A stretch of 64,000 nt of DNA from Leguminivora glycinivorella (GCF_023078275.1 NC_062971.1:682001-746000); one strand, 5' to 3'; positions 12,546 to 23,554 are shown, counted from the stretch's first letter. Notes: a model not told the origin generated them from the letters alone. Translations and numbers: made by a program.

Positions 12546-13289
12546 GCTAATCGCGAGATTATTTTCTTTTTAACCCCCGACGCAAAAAAGACGGGGTGTT
12601 ATAAGTTTGTCTTGTCTGTGTTGTGTGGCAACATAGCTTTTGAAGGAACTGGTTTTATGTTATGATTGGCATTTTTTTTTTTTTTTATTACAGAAAACAC
12701 AACACAAATTTAAATTTAAATCTTCGCCAAACTGCACAGCAGTTTGTTGGCGACTCGATTTTAGACTTCAAGTCGAGATCGAGTTTGATATGTACCTATC
12801 GCATTTATTCGATACCATATCCGAATCGTTTGATGTGCTGCTAGTAACTATGAGATGAAAACGATAGTCAAATTCTCAGTTTCAAATTTTCTTTCTTAGC
12901 TTGTTATCATATTATCAAAGTTAACTGACTAAGGCTAGATTCAAAGGCACTGTATCATATTGTAGAACCCGAGCGAACATTCCATAGTATGATGCGGGCG
13001 GTTATCGGCAAACTCGGGCGAGCACGCCGGTTAACCGGGTATTTGGATATAAAATATACAACTGTATTAGTTTATATTGCGTATTATAAAGGATAAAACT
13101 AGCCGTTAGTGGTGTTTAAAAGTCATCAATGAGCTTTTTTTTGTATAGAAGTTATTGGTGTCATTACTTGGTATAAGTACGGTTCAGGCTCTTCAGAGAG
13201 TGTGCGTTAGTTATTTAGGTCTAGATACCATCAGATTCTAATCAAATAATAATCATAAGATAATGTAGGTACTTAATATATTTCACAGA

Positions 13290-14160
13290 TAAACGTCCTC
13301 TCATAAACTCGTTGCAGACTCACAAAATAAACTGTCATTCGCCGCAAAAAATATCCGGTCAAGATGGCGTCCCTACCCGGGTATCGTCCGTCCGATCTGC
13401 GGCTCATATCCGGCTCATATCCGCTGCGGCTAGTATAATAACTTAACTTACTATACAAAAGTACATGTGGTACTAACTCAAAATGAATCTCCTGTTGTGA
13501 AACAAATGCCATTCGCAAGATTATGTAAAAGGTTCTCTCATATTCTTTCTTATAAACTGGTTGCAGTCTATTCACAGAATAAACTGTCATTCGCCGCTAA
13601 AATATCCGGTCAAGATGGCGTCCCTACCCGGGTATCGTCCGTCCGATCTGCGGCTCATATCCTCCGCTGTGGCTAGTATAATAACTTGCTATACAGGACT
13701 ACACGTGTTTTGCTCGTGTTTATAATATATAACTGTCGCAAGTCAAGCTAAACGCTATAAAGTATACTTATTACTTGACTAGTAAAATCAGGGAGACTAT
13801 AGCACATTTATTTAAAAATTTTAAAGCTATCGACGGTCAACTAAAACTTGGCACTAAAAAATGGCTCGAAATTAAAATTTTCTATGGAAATTAAAAAAAT
13901 TCCCCTACATTTTTAATCAGTTTTTAAGTGTATCGTCTATGATTCCGCTAACGTCAAGGTTTAAGAATGCACGAGTTTTATTTATAAAATTAAGCGGTAG
14001 CTCTATTTTACTGACCTCAAAAATCTCATTACAGTCCGGCCATCTTAAAAAACTTAGACCCTGTCAAAATGTCCGCTACCCGGATATCTATGGTCCGATC
14101 TCCGGTCCTCATCACATATCATTACTCGTCTATGGCTAGTTTGATAACTTGCCGGATATC
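13290..14160 (+). repeat. Direct repeat, two close copies and one diverged
   Basis: Copy 1 about 13297-13455 and copy 2 about 13530-13695 share AATAAACTGTCATTCGCCGC, AAGATGGCGTCCCTACCCGG and GCTAGTATAATAACTT. Copy 3 (about 14035-14155) keeps CCGATCTCCGGTCCTCATCA and GGCTAGTTTGATAACTT. Confidence 0.75.
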
Positions 14161-14584
14161 GTTCGTGACTTCTTTTGTTTGTCTTTACGGTTTATACTTC
14201 TTTTGGGGGTTTTATTAGTGACCGCAGCGGGACATAACTGAGATAAGAGGGGGAAGATGTGTACGGGAATAGTTTAGATTATGATTTGGGGAGTTTAGAT
14301 AAAGAAAGATTGAGACTACCCTTAATTTGAGTTGTACGAAATATTACACAATTTTTGCCTCTCTTTTTGTGTTTTATTCTTAGCCAGAATCCAGAATCAG
14401 TGATATTATTGAGTGCCAGTGTTAGAAATGTATGTAGTTTTTGATCAGAAGATAGTAAGTAACGGTTTGGGGCATTTTTTACATACAATGAACGTTTTAT
14501 TTGCATTATTTTTACGCTATCAAGTACCTTTTTAAGTTTTGTAATCGCCAAAGATTTTATAAGTGACTTTGACAGCATATACCA

Positions 14585-14705
14585 ATTGTTTTTTTTTTTT
14601 TTTATACTACGTCGATGGCAAACAAGCATACGGTCCGCCTGATGAAAAGCGGTCACCGTAACCTATGGACGCCTGCAAGTCAAGGAGTGTCACATGCGCG
14701 TTGCC
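14585..14705. repeat. Dispersed fragment (CGTCGGTGGCAAACAAGCATA family)
   Basis: GGCAAACAAGCATACGGTCC GCCTGATGAAAAGCGGTCAC; same at 41890-42005 and 61065-61175. Probably an old LINE or MITE end. Confidence 0.55.
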
Positions 14706-15199
14706 AACCCATTACAAACTCGAATTGATTTTTTCAAAAATCTATTTTAAACTGCTAAGTTAAATTGATAACAAACCGCCCTAACCCGTATAATTAATCC
14801 ATTAAGCCAGATAATAATCGTCCATTGATCGTTTAATTGCAATTGATACAGGCTGTTTACACTGCCCCACTGTTAGGGTTAGGTTTATTACTGTACTGAC
14901 TTGTAGGAGAAAACAGCTGTTCTTGGTTTTGACAAATAGGATAGGATAGTTAAACTTGGAGTTTTTTCTTTATACATAATTCTTTATACATAAGTGGGTG
15001 TCGTAGAAGGCGACTATGGGATATGGGTTAAATTGTGGTGTAGGCGAGAGGCTGGTAACCTGTCACTGCAATGCCACAGTTTCGTTTTCTTTTAACCCCT
15101 TATTTGCCAAGAGTGGCCCTGAAGTTTTAGTGGTTTCATGTGCTCTGCCTACCCCTTTATGGGATACAGGCGTGATTTTATGTATGTATCTATGTTTAT

Positions 15200-15448
15200 A
15201 CATAAAATGTCTATAAGAGCTTTTTCAGTACAGATGATGTTTTTTTACGCACTAGTGCGAGAAGTGGTTCATTATATGCCAGGTCGAAACTTCGGAGGCT
15301 CATCTGTACTGAAAAACGTCGTACGATACACGTGCAAAAAGGAAATTCGTAACTCGTGTTGATTTAAAACACTTTAATATAATTATCGCCACTCGTTTCG
15401 AACTTCCTTTTTTACGCACTTGTATCGTAATGTACTATTATAATAGCG
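15200..15448. repeat. Dispersed inverted-repeat-type element, interrupted by the LINE target region
   Basis: GAGCTTTTTCAGTACAGATG and CATCTGTACTGAAAAACGTC are inverted; ends TACGCACTTGTATCGTAATG. A second, diverged copy is at 59575-59770. Confidence 0.6.
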
Positions 15449-15699
15449 TACATCCCACCAATCTTTTTTTTTTTAATCTTATTTATTTTATAAGCCATAC
15501 ATCTAGTTTGATTAAGTCGGCTTAAAAATAACAAACTTTAGGTATTACCTAAATCAACAGTTATTGAAATTACATTTTAAACGTTGGTTTAACAGGATAA
15601 TTAACTAAGGATTACTTTTATAATATTCAAATCTAAGGTCTAGTGACTGTATCATGAAACTCAAAAATCTACCACTATATTTAGTAGTGAATTCTGAGC

Positions 15700-18600
15700 T
15701 CAAGATTTGATGAAAGAAGAAGAGGAGTTCCCCGCAGAGCACTGAGTTTCCTTTAAGAGGTCCAGCCTTGGTTGTTCGTTGATTGTACACTCGAGAACTA
15801 AGTGGAGGAGGTCCTCCTCTCTCTCACACCTTGAACAATTTGGATCATCTCTTTTCTTCATTATGAAGTTAAATTTGTTAAGTGGGATGTGATAAGTTCG
15901 GGTTCTGAAGCAAATAACTAACATTTTTCTGTTAAGGTTTCGAGAGGCAAACCAAGGTGAGCGCGGTGGTTCGCTTACAATGGTTCTATACCAGATGCCT
16001 TTGTTTTTTGAACACTCATTGAAATAAGATTTAAATTTGGTGTAAATGTCGGTTTTCACTTTTGAAAGATGATCAGTGTAGTGCGGTACCGTATCGAGGG
16101 GTATGCCGTTCTGTAGAGCCTCAGATGCAAGGGAGTCAGCTACCTCGTTACCCCTGATGCCGACATGTGAAGGAATCCATTGTAAACGAACTTCAACCCC
16201 GTTACGTATCAATCTATGGATACATTTAATAATGAGGTAAGCTTCGTATCTACCGATACTATTGCCCTTAGCACTTCCCAACAAATGTTGTAGACTGCTC
16301 TTCGAGTCCGTAAATATTACAATTCTACGGTATTTTGTCGATTCCAAGTAATGTAAAGCTTCACTGATTGCCAATAATTCAACTCCCATTATGGGAATAC
16401 ATGAACTTTCAATAAGAAATTTTGCCCCAAAACTCGCCGCTTCATCGTAAAAAGCGCAACTGGAACCGTGCTTTGTTTTGGATCCGTCTGTGTAAATTTG
16501 CATGTGATCTAAGAACTGGATGTCTATCATGTCTTCAGTACGTTGCTTGAGATCGTGAATGGGTAGTTGAGCTTTAGGTACTTTAACATTGCTCACTCTG
16601 TGCACTATGATTGAATCCCAGGGGAGTGTCTTAACATCATACGAAAGCGAGAACTGAGGCAAAACTTCACATTTTGACATAGGAAGGCTGGAATACTTTC
16701 TGAAACTCTCAAGCAACATTGGAGGATGATTTTTGCGCCAGTATCTTGTGCCCGATTGTAATGTGTTTTCTAATGTTTCTAATTGTTTCCTTAAATAGTC
16801 GGATGTTCTAGAAGAAAGTTTCAGGAAGTATTTGTCACTTAAATATGTTCTTCTAAGATTTAAGGGTGGAATACAAAGTTCGGTTTCCATTGCAAAAATT
16901 GGGGTGTCGCGAATAAAGCTTCCACAAAGACGGAGACATTGGTTCTGGATTACATCCAACCTCTGAAGGAGTTTAGAGTTTGCGTTACCGTAAATTATAC
17001 ATCCGTAATCAAGACGAGATCGCACCAATGCCAGATAGAGCCTTCTTAAGTGAATCGGATGGACACCCCACTTTGAGCTGCTTAGCGAACTGAGGATGTT
17101 AACGTATGCAATACACTTTTGGGCAGTTTCCGAAATGTGTCGAGTCCAATTTAGGCGACTGTCTACCCAAACACCCAGAAACTTTGTACTGTTAACAACC
17201 TCAATTTCAGTGTGATCTACACGTATATTAATCTTAGGTACATTATACTTTCTAGTGAACACGCAAAGTTTAGTCTTTGACAAAGAGATTTCTAGTCCGA
17301 TCTTTGCTAACATTGCTGTAAAGATGTGAAGACCTGATTGAATGTTACTAGCACAGACATCGATGCTTTTGTTAATACAATAAAGAGCAAAATCGTCGGC
17401 ATACTGTGAGATCTTAACTGTCTCGACGAGTGTGTTGCATAACTCAATTGTGACTATGTTAAATAAAATAGGTGACATGGGATCACCTTGAGCTAAGCCT
17501 TGTCTGCTAATTCGTGTTATTTCCCTTCCATTTTGTAACCTGTATATCAAAAACCTCTCTCCTAAAAATTCTCTAATATATCTACACAATAGCGGATCCA
17601 CGTCAAATTTAAGTAAAGAGGTTATAAGAGGTTCAATTGCCACATTATTATAAGCATTGCTTATGTCTCCGTAAGCACATAAAACGTAGTCCTTGTTTGT
17701 AAACGCCAATTCTGTGTCTACAATAAACCTACTAAGATTGTCTTGGCATGAGAGTCCGCGACGAAAACCCAAAGTACTATCATTAAATAATTTTTTGCTT
17801 TCGAAATGGTATTCGAGGCGACGAGTTATCATTAAATTAAAAGTCTTACAAAGGCAGTTAATAAGCGAAATAGGACGATATTTAGTAGTATCAGTATTTC
17901 TTTTTGGTATGGCTATAAGTTTGATGCGACGCCACTGCGTTGGTATCTTACCTTGTTTATAAATTGTGTTAAAAATGTGTAGGAGAAACTCTTTTGCATT
18001 ATCCGGCAAATTACTAATCATAGAGTAAGTAATGGAATCTAAGCCCGCCGAAGTATCTACTCTTTTAAGAATAGAATTTAGTTCTGAGAATGTAAAAAGA
18101 GTTGGATTGCAATCATTAAAAATAAAATTTAAGGGCTGAAAGGGAACGCTATCAGGGGTCAGTTCTGTTACAAAGGGAACTGCGGCACTTTCTGGCAAGT
18201 AGTCTTTAGGACTTCGGTAACCTTTAAGCCATCTAAGTTTTCTCCAAACCTCACTGCTAGGCGTATTGCTGTCTATATTTTCACAAAACTGTTGCCAGGA
18301 GTTTCTTTTTGCAAGTTTAATTAGTTTTCGAGCAACAATTACCTTTTCTTTGTAAATTAAATAGTTTTCTACTGTGCGTGATTTCCTAAAGTGTTTTAGA
18401 GATAACCTTCTCTCAGCTACTGCCTTTGATAAATCAGGATTCCACCAGGGTTTTGGCTTGAATTTGTTAGGATTAACGCCGATTTTAATATAAGGAATGG
18501 TTTTGCTAGCGCTATCCTCAATTATCTCTATGAGTTTATCGTAATTACTTTGTACGTTATCTTCAAAATGTAAACCCTCGCATGAAGATTTAATATGTTG

Positions 18601-19341
18601 TCTATACTCTACCCAGTTGGCCTTCTTGATGTTTCTTTTAAATTCGGAACTATCTGGAAAGCTATCAAACGTTTTAATAGAGATAATAAGGTGATCACTA
18701 CCAAAAGACTCTCTAGTGACGTTCCAATCAAAGTCGAGCGAGAGATCAGCACTACAAAAAGAAATATCAGGTGCTGTGCACACTACACTATCATTGAGCT
18801 TGGCGCAGCGGGTAAAATCTCCATTGTTAAGATATACATAGTTATGTTCTAAGCTGGTGTCTGACAAGAGCCTACCCCGTGTATCAGTTGTGTATGACCA
18901 AGCCGTGTGATGAGCGTTGAAGTCTCCGACTACAAGAGTTTTCTCAGAGAAGTGACCGAAAAGGTCCTGATAGTCCTTAACGCTCACTGAAACATTTGAG
19001 GGAGAATATACACCTATGACGTATTGGAGTTTATTACTATTAAGGATTTCAAGGCATAAAACGTCAAAATTATCATAATTTCTTGGAAGAGGCTTGAGAG
19101 TGCAATTTATAGATTGGTGGACCAGGATAGCTACGCCTCCATAACCATCTGCTCGATCTTTTCTAAAGATAGAATAACCCGACAATGTAATATGTTTTTC
19201 ACATTCCAGCCAAGTTTCAGAAAGAAAACATATATGTACTTTTTCGTTGTTTAGATATGAGTCTAGTTCACTTAATTTTGGAAGTAAACTTTGACAGTTC
19301 CATTGAATAATATTGAGCTTGAAACGTGTAGTCGAGACCAT
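15700..19341 (-). CDS. LINE ORF2: endonuclease, reverse transcriptase, RNase H
   Basis: 1213 residues with no stop. APE-type endonuclease 1-225: IIQWNCQSLL, E42 (SETW), VVGDFNAHHTAW (D140, N142), GSDHLII (D216, H217). Reverse transcriptase about 420-740: CAYGDISNAY (D559), QGLAQGDPMSPILFN, QYADDFALY (D649, D650). RNase H 945-1080: YTDGS (D952), E988, FTDSK (D1012), IPSHVGIRGNEVADSLA (H1059, D1069). C-terminal CSRC..H..C (C1169, C1172, H1180, C1185). The RNase H places it in the I/R1/LOA group; the exact clade needs a tree. All catalytic residues are present. Confidence 0.96.
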   Translation of the reverse strand: MVSTTRFKLNIIQWNCQSLLPKLSELDSYLNNEKVHICFLSETWLECEKHITLSGYSIFRKDRADGYGGVAILVHQSINCTLKPLPRNYDNFDVLCLEILNSNKLQYVIGVYSPSNVSVSVKDYQDLFGHFSEKTLVVGDFNAHHTAWSYTTDTRGRLLSDTSLEHNYVYLNNGDFTRCAKLNDSVVCTAPDISFCSADLSLDFDWNVTRESFGSDHLIISIKTFDSFPDSSEFKRNIKKANWVEYRQHIKSSCEGLHFEDNVQSNYDKLIEIIEDSASKTIPYIKIGVNPNKFKPKPWWNPDLSKAVAERRLSLKHFRKSRTVENYLIYKEKVIVARKLIKLAKRNSWQQFCENIDSNTPSSEVWRKLRWLKGYRSPKDYLPESAAVPFVTELTPDSVPFQPLNFIFNDCNPTLFTFSELNSILKRVDTSAGLDSITYSMISNLPDNAKEFLLHIFNTIYKQGKIPTQWRRIKLIAIPKRNTDTTKYRPISLINCLCKTFNLMITRRLEYHFESKKLFNDSTLGFRRGLSCQDNLSRFIVDTELAFTNKDYVLCAYGDISNAYNNVAIEPLITSLLKFDVDPLLCRYIREFLGERFLIYRLQNGREITRISRQGLAQGDPMSPILFNIVTIELCNTLVETVKISQYADDFALYCINKSIDVCASNIQSGLHIFTAMLAKIGLEISLSKTKLCVFTRKYNVPKINIRVDHTEIEVVNSTKFLGVWVDSRLNWTRHISETAQKCIAYVNILSSLSSSKWGVHPIHLRRLYLALVRSRLDYGCIIYGNANSKLLQRLDVIQNQCLRLCGSFIRDTPIFAMETELCIPPLNLRRTYLSDKYFLKLSSRTSDYLRKQLETLENTLQSGTRYWRKNHPPMLLESFRKYSSLPMSKCEVLPQFSLSYDVKTLPWDSIIVHRVSNVKVPKAQLPIHDLKQRTEDMIDIQFLDHMQIYTDGSKTKHGSSCAFYDEAASFGAKFLIESSCIPIMGVELLAISEALHYLESTKYRRIVIFTDSKSSLQHLLGSAKGNSIGRYEAYLIIKCIHRLIRNGVEVRLQWIPSHVGIRGNEVADSLASEALQNGIPLDTVPHYTDHLSKVKTDIYTKFKSYFNECSKNKGIWYRTIVSEPPRSPWFASRNLNRKMLVICFRTRTYHIPLNKFNFIMKKRDDPNCSRCEREEDLLHLVLECTINEQPRLDLLKETQCSAGNSSSSFIKS

Positions 19342-19407
19342 AAAAAAAAAGAATAAAGAGAAAAAAAAAGAGAAGAAAAAAAAAAAGAACGAAACGTAGC
19401 TTACCTA

Positions 19408-20544
19408 CTAATTTTTCTTAGTTTCTCCCTTGTGAGATAATAGTTTTAGTTTACTTACGATGCGTGAGATTCTGTTCTTAACACTACGACATGCGATGTT
19501 AGGTATCAAGTCAGTAAACATTTCAATCAGGCCTTCAATTTCTTTTGTGTAACTGTAAGTGATATCTGAGATGTCTTTAACTCCGTATGTGTCTATGAGA
19601 TACTTTTTAACTTGTTTTGCAGATAGTGGGTACGTTTTGGCGGAATCGATTATAAAGTTGGCCAAGAGATCCCAGTCGATTGATTCCAAATCACTGTGAT
19701 GTGTTTTTTTCGGTTTCTTTACACTCTTGGATTTGTAGACTTCGTCTGAGCTAGACTGGGAAATGTTATCAAAGTCCTCATCGCTGTTTTCGTTGCACGA
19801 TGCGCTTTCATCGTTTGTAGCTCCGCACTCCATGGTATCCGTGTTTGTCGAAGATTCCGTGGGCGGGTGTGGACGCTTGAAGGTCTCCGCAGCATGTGTC
19901 TCATCCTGTGTATTTTGGCTAGAAGCGTTTGTGTCGTTACTGTTATCTGGGCATTTAGAAGCAACGTGACCGTCTTTTTTGCATATAAAACAGGTCATAG
20001 TGTCTGATGAAAAATAGATCCAATAATTCGTATCTTCAAAGTCAACAGATATTTTCTCTGGGAGTCGGGTGAAATCTTCAGGTGCGACGTAAACTTGTCT
20101 TCGGAAGCTTAGAATGTGATTATAGCCCGTTTCATTGAGACCAGCACGGAGAAAAGAGATGGGCGACTGTGGCGTGATATTCATTTCTAACAATTTCTTT
20201 TCGATTTCAGTGTGTGGTATAATGGGGCACACGTTAGATATGATGATACGCTTGTTTCTACTGATAAGCGGTCTGATGGGTAGTTTTTGTTTTTGAATCG
20301 TGACATACTTTTTGTTATCAATGATTTCATCAGCGAATAACTTTGAGGAAAGGTAGATACAAATTCTATTGTTTGCTATTCTTGACAAAAAACGGATTTG
20401 AGATGGATCTATTATTTTGCCTAAAGCCTGGGCGTAGTCCTTTATTTGAACGTTTTCAATAGCATCGATCACGATAGCTTGATCTTTTTTTGGAAACGTT
20501 GTTGTTTGTGTTACTGTAGAATAACTGGGGGGTTGAGGGGACAT
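19408..20544 (-). CDS. LINE ORF1, gag-like nucleic-acid-binding protein with one zinc knuckle
   Basis: 378 residues, uninterrupted. One CCHC knuckle, C185-x2-C188-x4-H193-x4-C198 (CFICKKDGHVASKC). It is followed by an acidic Ser/Asn-rich stretch (about 200-275) and a basic patch (KSVKKPKKTHH). Residues 20-180 form two blocks of alternating hydrophobics that may be RRM-like folds; that is inference. It is expected to package the LINE RNA. ORF1 stops 66 nt before the ORF2 start. Confidence 0.9.
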   Translation of the reverse strand: MSPQPPSYSTVTQTTTFPKKDQAIVIDAIENVQIKDYAQALGKIIDPSQIRFLSRIANNRICIYLSSKLFADEIIDNKKYVTIQKQKLPIRPLISRNKRIIISNVCPIIPHTEIEKKLLEMNITPQSPISFLRAGLNETGYNHILSFRRQVYVAPEDFTRLPEKISVDFEDTNYWIYFSSDTMTCFICKKDGHVASKCPDNSNDTNASSQNTQDETHAAETFKRPHPPTESSTNTDTMECGATNDESASCNENSDEDFDNISQSSSDEVYKSKSVKKPKKTHHSDLESIDWDLLANFIIDSAKTYPLSAKQVKKYLIDTYGVKDISDITYSYTKEIEGLIEMFTDLIPNIACRSVKNRISRIVSKLKLLSHKGETKKN

Positions 20545-20689
20545 TTTGTTTGTTTCTGTAGTCAGAAACGTTACGAGTTTCTATTATTGTCACTTATTCG
20601 TGGAAAAGAAATCCGATTCCATCCTTCGACACTTTTAGTCAATGAGGGTAGATATGGCACTCGTGAAAAAATAATTCACTACCGCGCGT

Positions 20690-20728
20690 AGATAACGACC
20701 ACTCTCGCTGACAGGTCAACGAGTACTG
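20690..20728 (-). promoter_or_regulatory. Putative internal LINE promoter (Inr plus DPE)
   Basis: The element's first bases CAGTAC fit an initiator, with A as +1. GGTCG then falls at +28 to +32 and matches the downstream promoter element consensus RGWYV. This layout is known for promoters inside I and jockey-type LINEs. Motif match only. Confidence 0.45.
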
Positions 20729-20743
20729 CATCCCACCAATCTT

Positions 20744-20855
20744 AAAGGCCGGCAACGCATCTCCAACACTTCTGGTGGTTCAGGTGTCCATTGGCGGCGG
20801 TGATCGCTTTACCATCAGGCGACCTGTTTGCTAGTTGCCTCCTATCCCATAAAAA
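20744..20855. repeat. Dispersed fragment (AAAGGCCGGCAACGC family)
   Basis: GCCGGCAACGCATCTCCAAC ... ATCAGGCGACCTGTTTGCTA; same family at 3596-3715. Target of the complete LINE. Confidence 0.55.
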
Positions 20856-20937
20856 AAAGAAAACTAAATACAAAGGGTTGAGTCCATCTAAACTGATATA
20901 GTTGACTAAAGTTTTTTATTCAAACTATTGACATTGA

Positions 20938-21003
20938 CGCCCGGTCTGGCCTAGTCGATTAGTGAGTCGGTGGTAAGCCGTGGTCGTGTGTTCGATTTTG
21001 TGT
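20938..21003 (+). mobile_element. SINE 5' fragment
   Basis: GCCCGGTCTGGCCTAGTCGA and TGTTCGATTTTGT recall the A and B box part of the SINE family; the body is absent. Confidence 0.6.
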
Positions 21004-21007
21004 GTAA

Positions 21008-21190
21008 CTAACCTAACCAAAAAATTAAAATTTTGAAAAAAACCCCGACCGCGATATAGTAGACCGATTTTCATGAAACATGGCTAAGAACACTCCCGAC
21101 TAATTCAGCTTTCAGACAAAAAAAACTAAATCTAAATCGGCTCATCCGTTCGGGAGCTACGATGCCACAGACAGACACACACACAGACAC

Positions 21191-21225
<35 letters not shown>

Positions 21226-21287
21226 AACAGACACACAGACACGTCAAACTTATAACACCCCGTCGTTTTTTGCGTCGGGGGTTATAA
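21008..21287 (+). repeat. GTCGGGGGTTA repeat with (ACAG)n
   Basis: AAACCCCGACCGCGA ... CATGAAACATGGCTAAGAAC ... (ACAG)n ... CGTCGGGGGTTA. The ends CCCCGAC/GTCGGGG are inverted. Related copies at 21606, 52947, 57198 and 61708. Confidence 0.7.
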
Positions 21288-21605
21288 ATTGCAAGCTTCA
21301 ATTTTTATTTCGCGATTTCAGTATCTAGCGAGAATTACTCAGTGTAACCTAAACATAAACGGGGTTTTAATGTTTGCTCTTATCATTCAGATACAGTATA
21401 CTGTATTAGGTACCTGCCACACACGCCAGCGTCAGACCGTCAGCACACCACAAAAGCTAATTTGTACGCGATACAGCGCCGTGAAACTCAATCCGTCACT
21501 GCCTCAGTTGCCGCTACAAAGGAGTTTGACGAATATACTAACATGTTCCTGTGTAGTTACTGAAAGTTCAGAACATGTTACTCGATAACGAATAACTACA
21601 ATACC

Positions 21606-21791
21606 AAATTTAAACTATGAAGAAACCCCCGAGATAGTGGACCGATTTCCATCAAACTTGGCTTCTGACACTGCCGACTAATTCATCCTTCAAACAAAAA
21701 TCTAAATCTAAATTGGTTCATCCGTTCGGGAGCTACAATGCCACACACAGACACGTCAACACCCCGTCGTTTTTGCGTCGTCGGGGGTTAA
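21606..21791 (+). repeat. GTCGGGGGTTA repeat, shortened
   Basis: Same ends, microsatellite almost lost (CACACAGACACGTCAACACC). Confidence 0.65.
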
Positions 21792-22894
21792 AGAGAAGAA
21801 ATGGTTTGTGACGTACTCGCTATCGAGTAACGTTTTCAGAACTCGTGGTAGTCACACTGGACGTGATTAAACGCGGCCAGGTTTTCTAGTAGTTAGTACC
21901 TAACTACCTACAGTAATGACTGTGATATAAGATGTCAGGAGCCTTGTATTGATACTATTGATAGTACACGCAAGAATAGATTGACTAGTGTCTATTTGTA
22001 TGGCCATATCCAACGTTATTTAGATACATACAACATACATACATGTTTGAAAAAATCATAACTTCATGTTACATACACATTTTAGAACTTACTCATATAT
22101 AATCAAATGTATAAATTGGTAGGTAGTTACAGTACCTAGTTAACATGTTATTAGATATGTAACCTACAATATTGAATTTCAAGTAGGTACCTACCCTATA
22201 AGTTGGTGTATTAAATTAATTTGTAAGATTAGTTCTTAAGTTTCAATTAAGATCAAATTATATTAATTCTCGGCCAGAGGTTATGTCTGGCTATCCAAAG
22301 GGGTAACGCTGCCAGCCTTCTGGGCACCATAACACACAGTGACGACTTGGAGATCATTTTTTACTTACATACTTATAGGTTAATTTTAAGTTAGGAAATA
22401 TATTACTTTTTATCTTTATTGTATATACATATTCCTTATTACTTTTAGTACTTTATAATTTTACGTAATAGAAATAATGTTTTTAGTTATTTGTTTAAGT
22501 AGTTTTTCATTAAAAAAAAATTGAAACCGAAAGTAAATAACATGCATGTATGCTCGACCTTCAAACTGGATCTACAATAAATATTATAATAAAAACACTT
22601 TAATGATCTGTGTGGGAGTCGACAATTCTTGTGCCGGTTTTTGCCACAAATTTTAACGGCAAGCGATTTCACATTATTCTCAGATAAAAGCAATCTTAGG
22701 TACGCGTTTATTTTCTATTCTCCATACTATAAAGAAACGTCGGTGTAACTCAATATTCCTAAATCCACTCTCAGTCACCCTGGGGACTTTTACGGCGCGC
22801 TGATACTGAGCCGCCGCGGAAAATTGTTTCGAAGACATCTATTACTTTATGATAAGGGGGTGTCGTAAAATTGAGAGTGTGATATTGTGATATA
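21792..22894. other. No gene seen
   Basis: AT-rich, no inverted repeats or ORFs of note found. Confidence 0.5.
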
Positions 22895-23511
22895 CACTAC
22901 CGTCAAAAAGTTTAAGACCAAACACGATATATGCAAATAATCAACATTTCATGAAGTTCCTATGAGAATATTACTTTTCAGTACCTACAACCGACAAAAT
23001 AAAGCGTATAACAATTTATTCCACAGTAATTTTATTTAAAAAGGGATCATACGTTCGTTTTTCTCATCGAAAAATCCTCCTCGACGCTTTTTCACTTCCG
23101 AGCAGATTCTTGGCATTCATGCTATAAGTTTGTGTAGCGTTTCTTGGCTAATGGATTTCCACTCGTATTGCAGTATCTCCCATAGAGCTGTTGCAGATGT
23201 CGGACATTGTCTTCGGACTCTACGGTCGAGTTCATCCCATAAAAGTTCGATCGGGTTAAGGTCTGGGGATTGCGGTGGCCAAATCATATTTTTTAACACA
23301 CCTTGGCGTTCTTTATTGACTATGTAGCTTCTACAGATCTTTGCTGAGTGTTTGAGATCGTTGTCGTCTTGCAAAACAAATGGGTTGCCGATCAATATAA
23401 TAAGATTACGTTGTTTTCTATTGATTACAAATTTAGTTTGATGATTTTTAGAAGGGTTTATAACAATGACACTGAACATTGTGTTTGGTCTTAAACTTTT
23501 TGACGGTAGTG
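22895..23511 (-). mobile_element. Internally deleted Tc1/mariner-like element
   Basis: 617 bp flanked by TA (22893-22894, 23512-23513) with terminal inverted repeats CACTACCGTCAAAAAGTTTA. The minus strand keeps the C-terminal catalytic part of a transposase, 23420-23117: VLQDDNDLKHSAK, WPPQSPDLNPIELLWDEL. There are 38 residues between the catalytic Asp and Glu. The DNA-binding domain and first Asp are missing. Confidence 0.9.
23117..23440 (-). pseudogene. Tc1-like transposase remnant (C-terminal)
   Basis: Open reading to LHKLIA with the second Asp and the Glu of the DDE triad, PQSPDLNPIE and a Trp-rich tail (YEWKSISQETLHKL). The upstream half is deleted and joined to 5' terminal sequence, so this cannot be a working enzyme. 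Confidence 0.85.
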
Positions 23512-23554
23512 TATTTATGCGTGATAGATAGGTAGGTGTATCAGTTTCTTTTAC

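Larger units (their letters stand above)
15466..20728 (-). mobile_element. Complete RNase H-bearing LINE (I group) with 15-bp target duplication
   Basis: The minus-strand element starts CAGTACTCGTTGACC at 20728 and ends in a poly(A) run (poly-T at 15464-15474). CATCCCACCAATCTT occurs at both 15451-15465 and 20729-20743, a perfect 15-bp duplication. 5' UTR about 184 nt, ORF1, a 66-nt pyrimidine-rich spacer, ORF2, 3' UTR about 230 nt. The target lies in an older repeat whose continuation AAAGGCCGGCAACGC follows at 20744. Confidence 0.96.
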
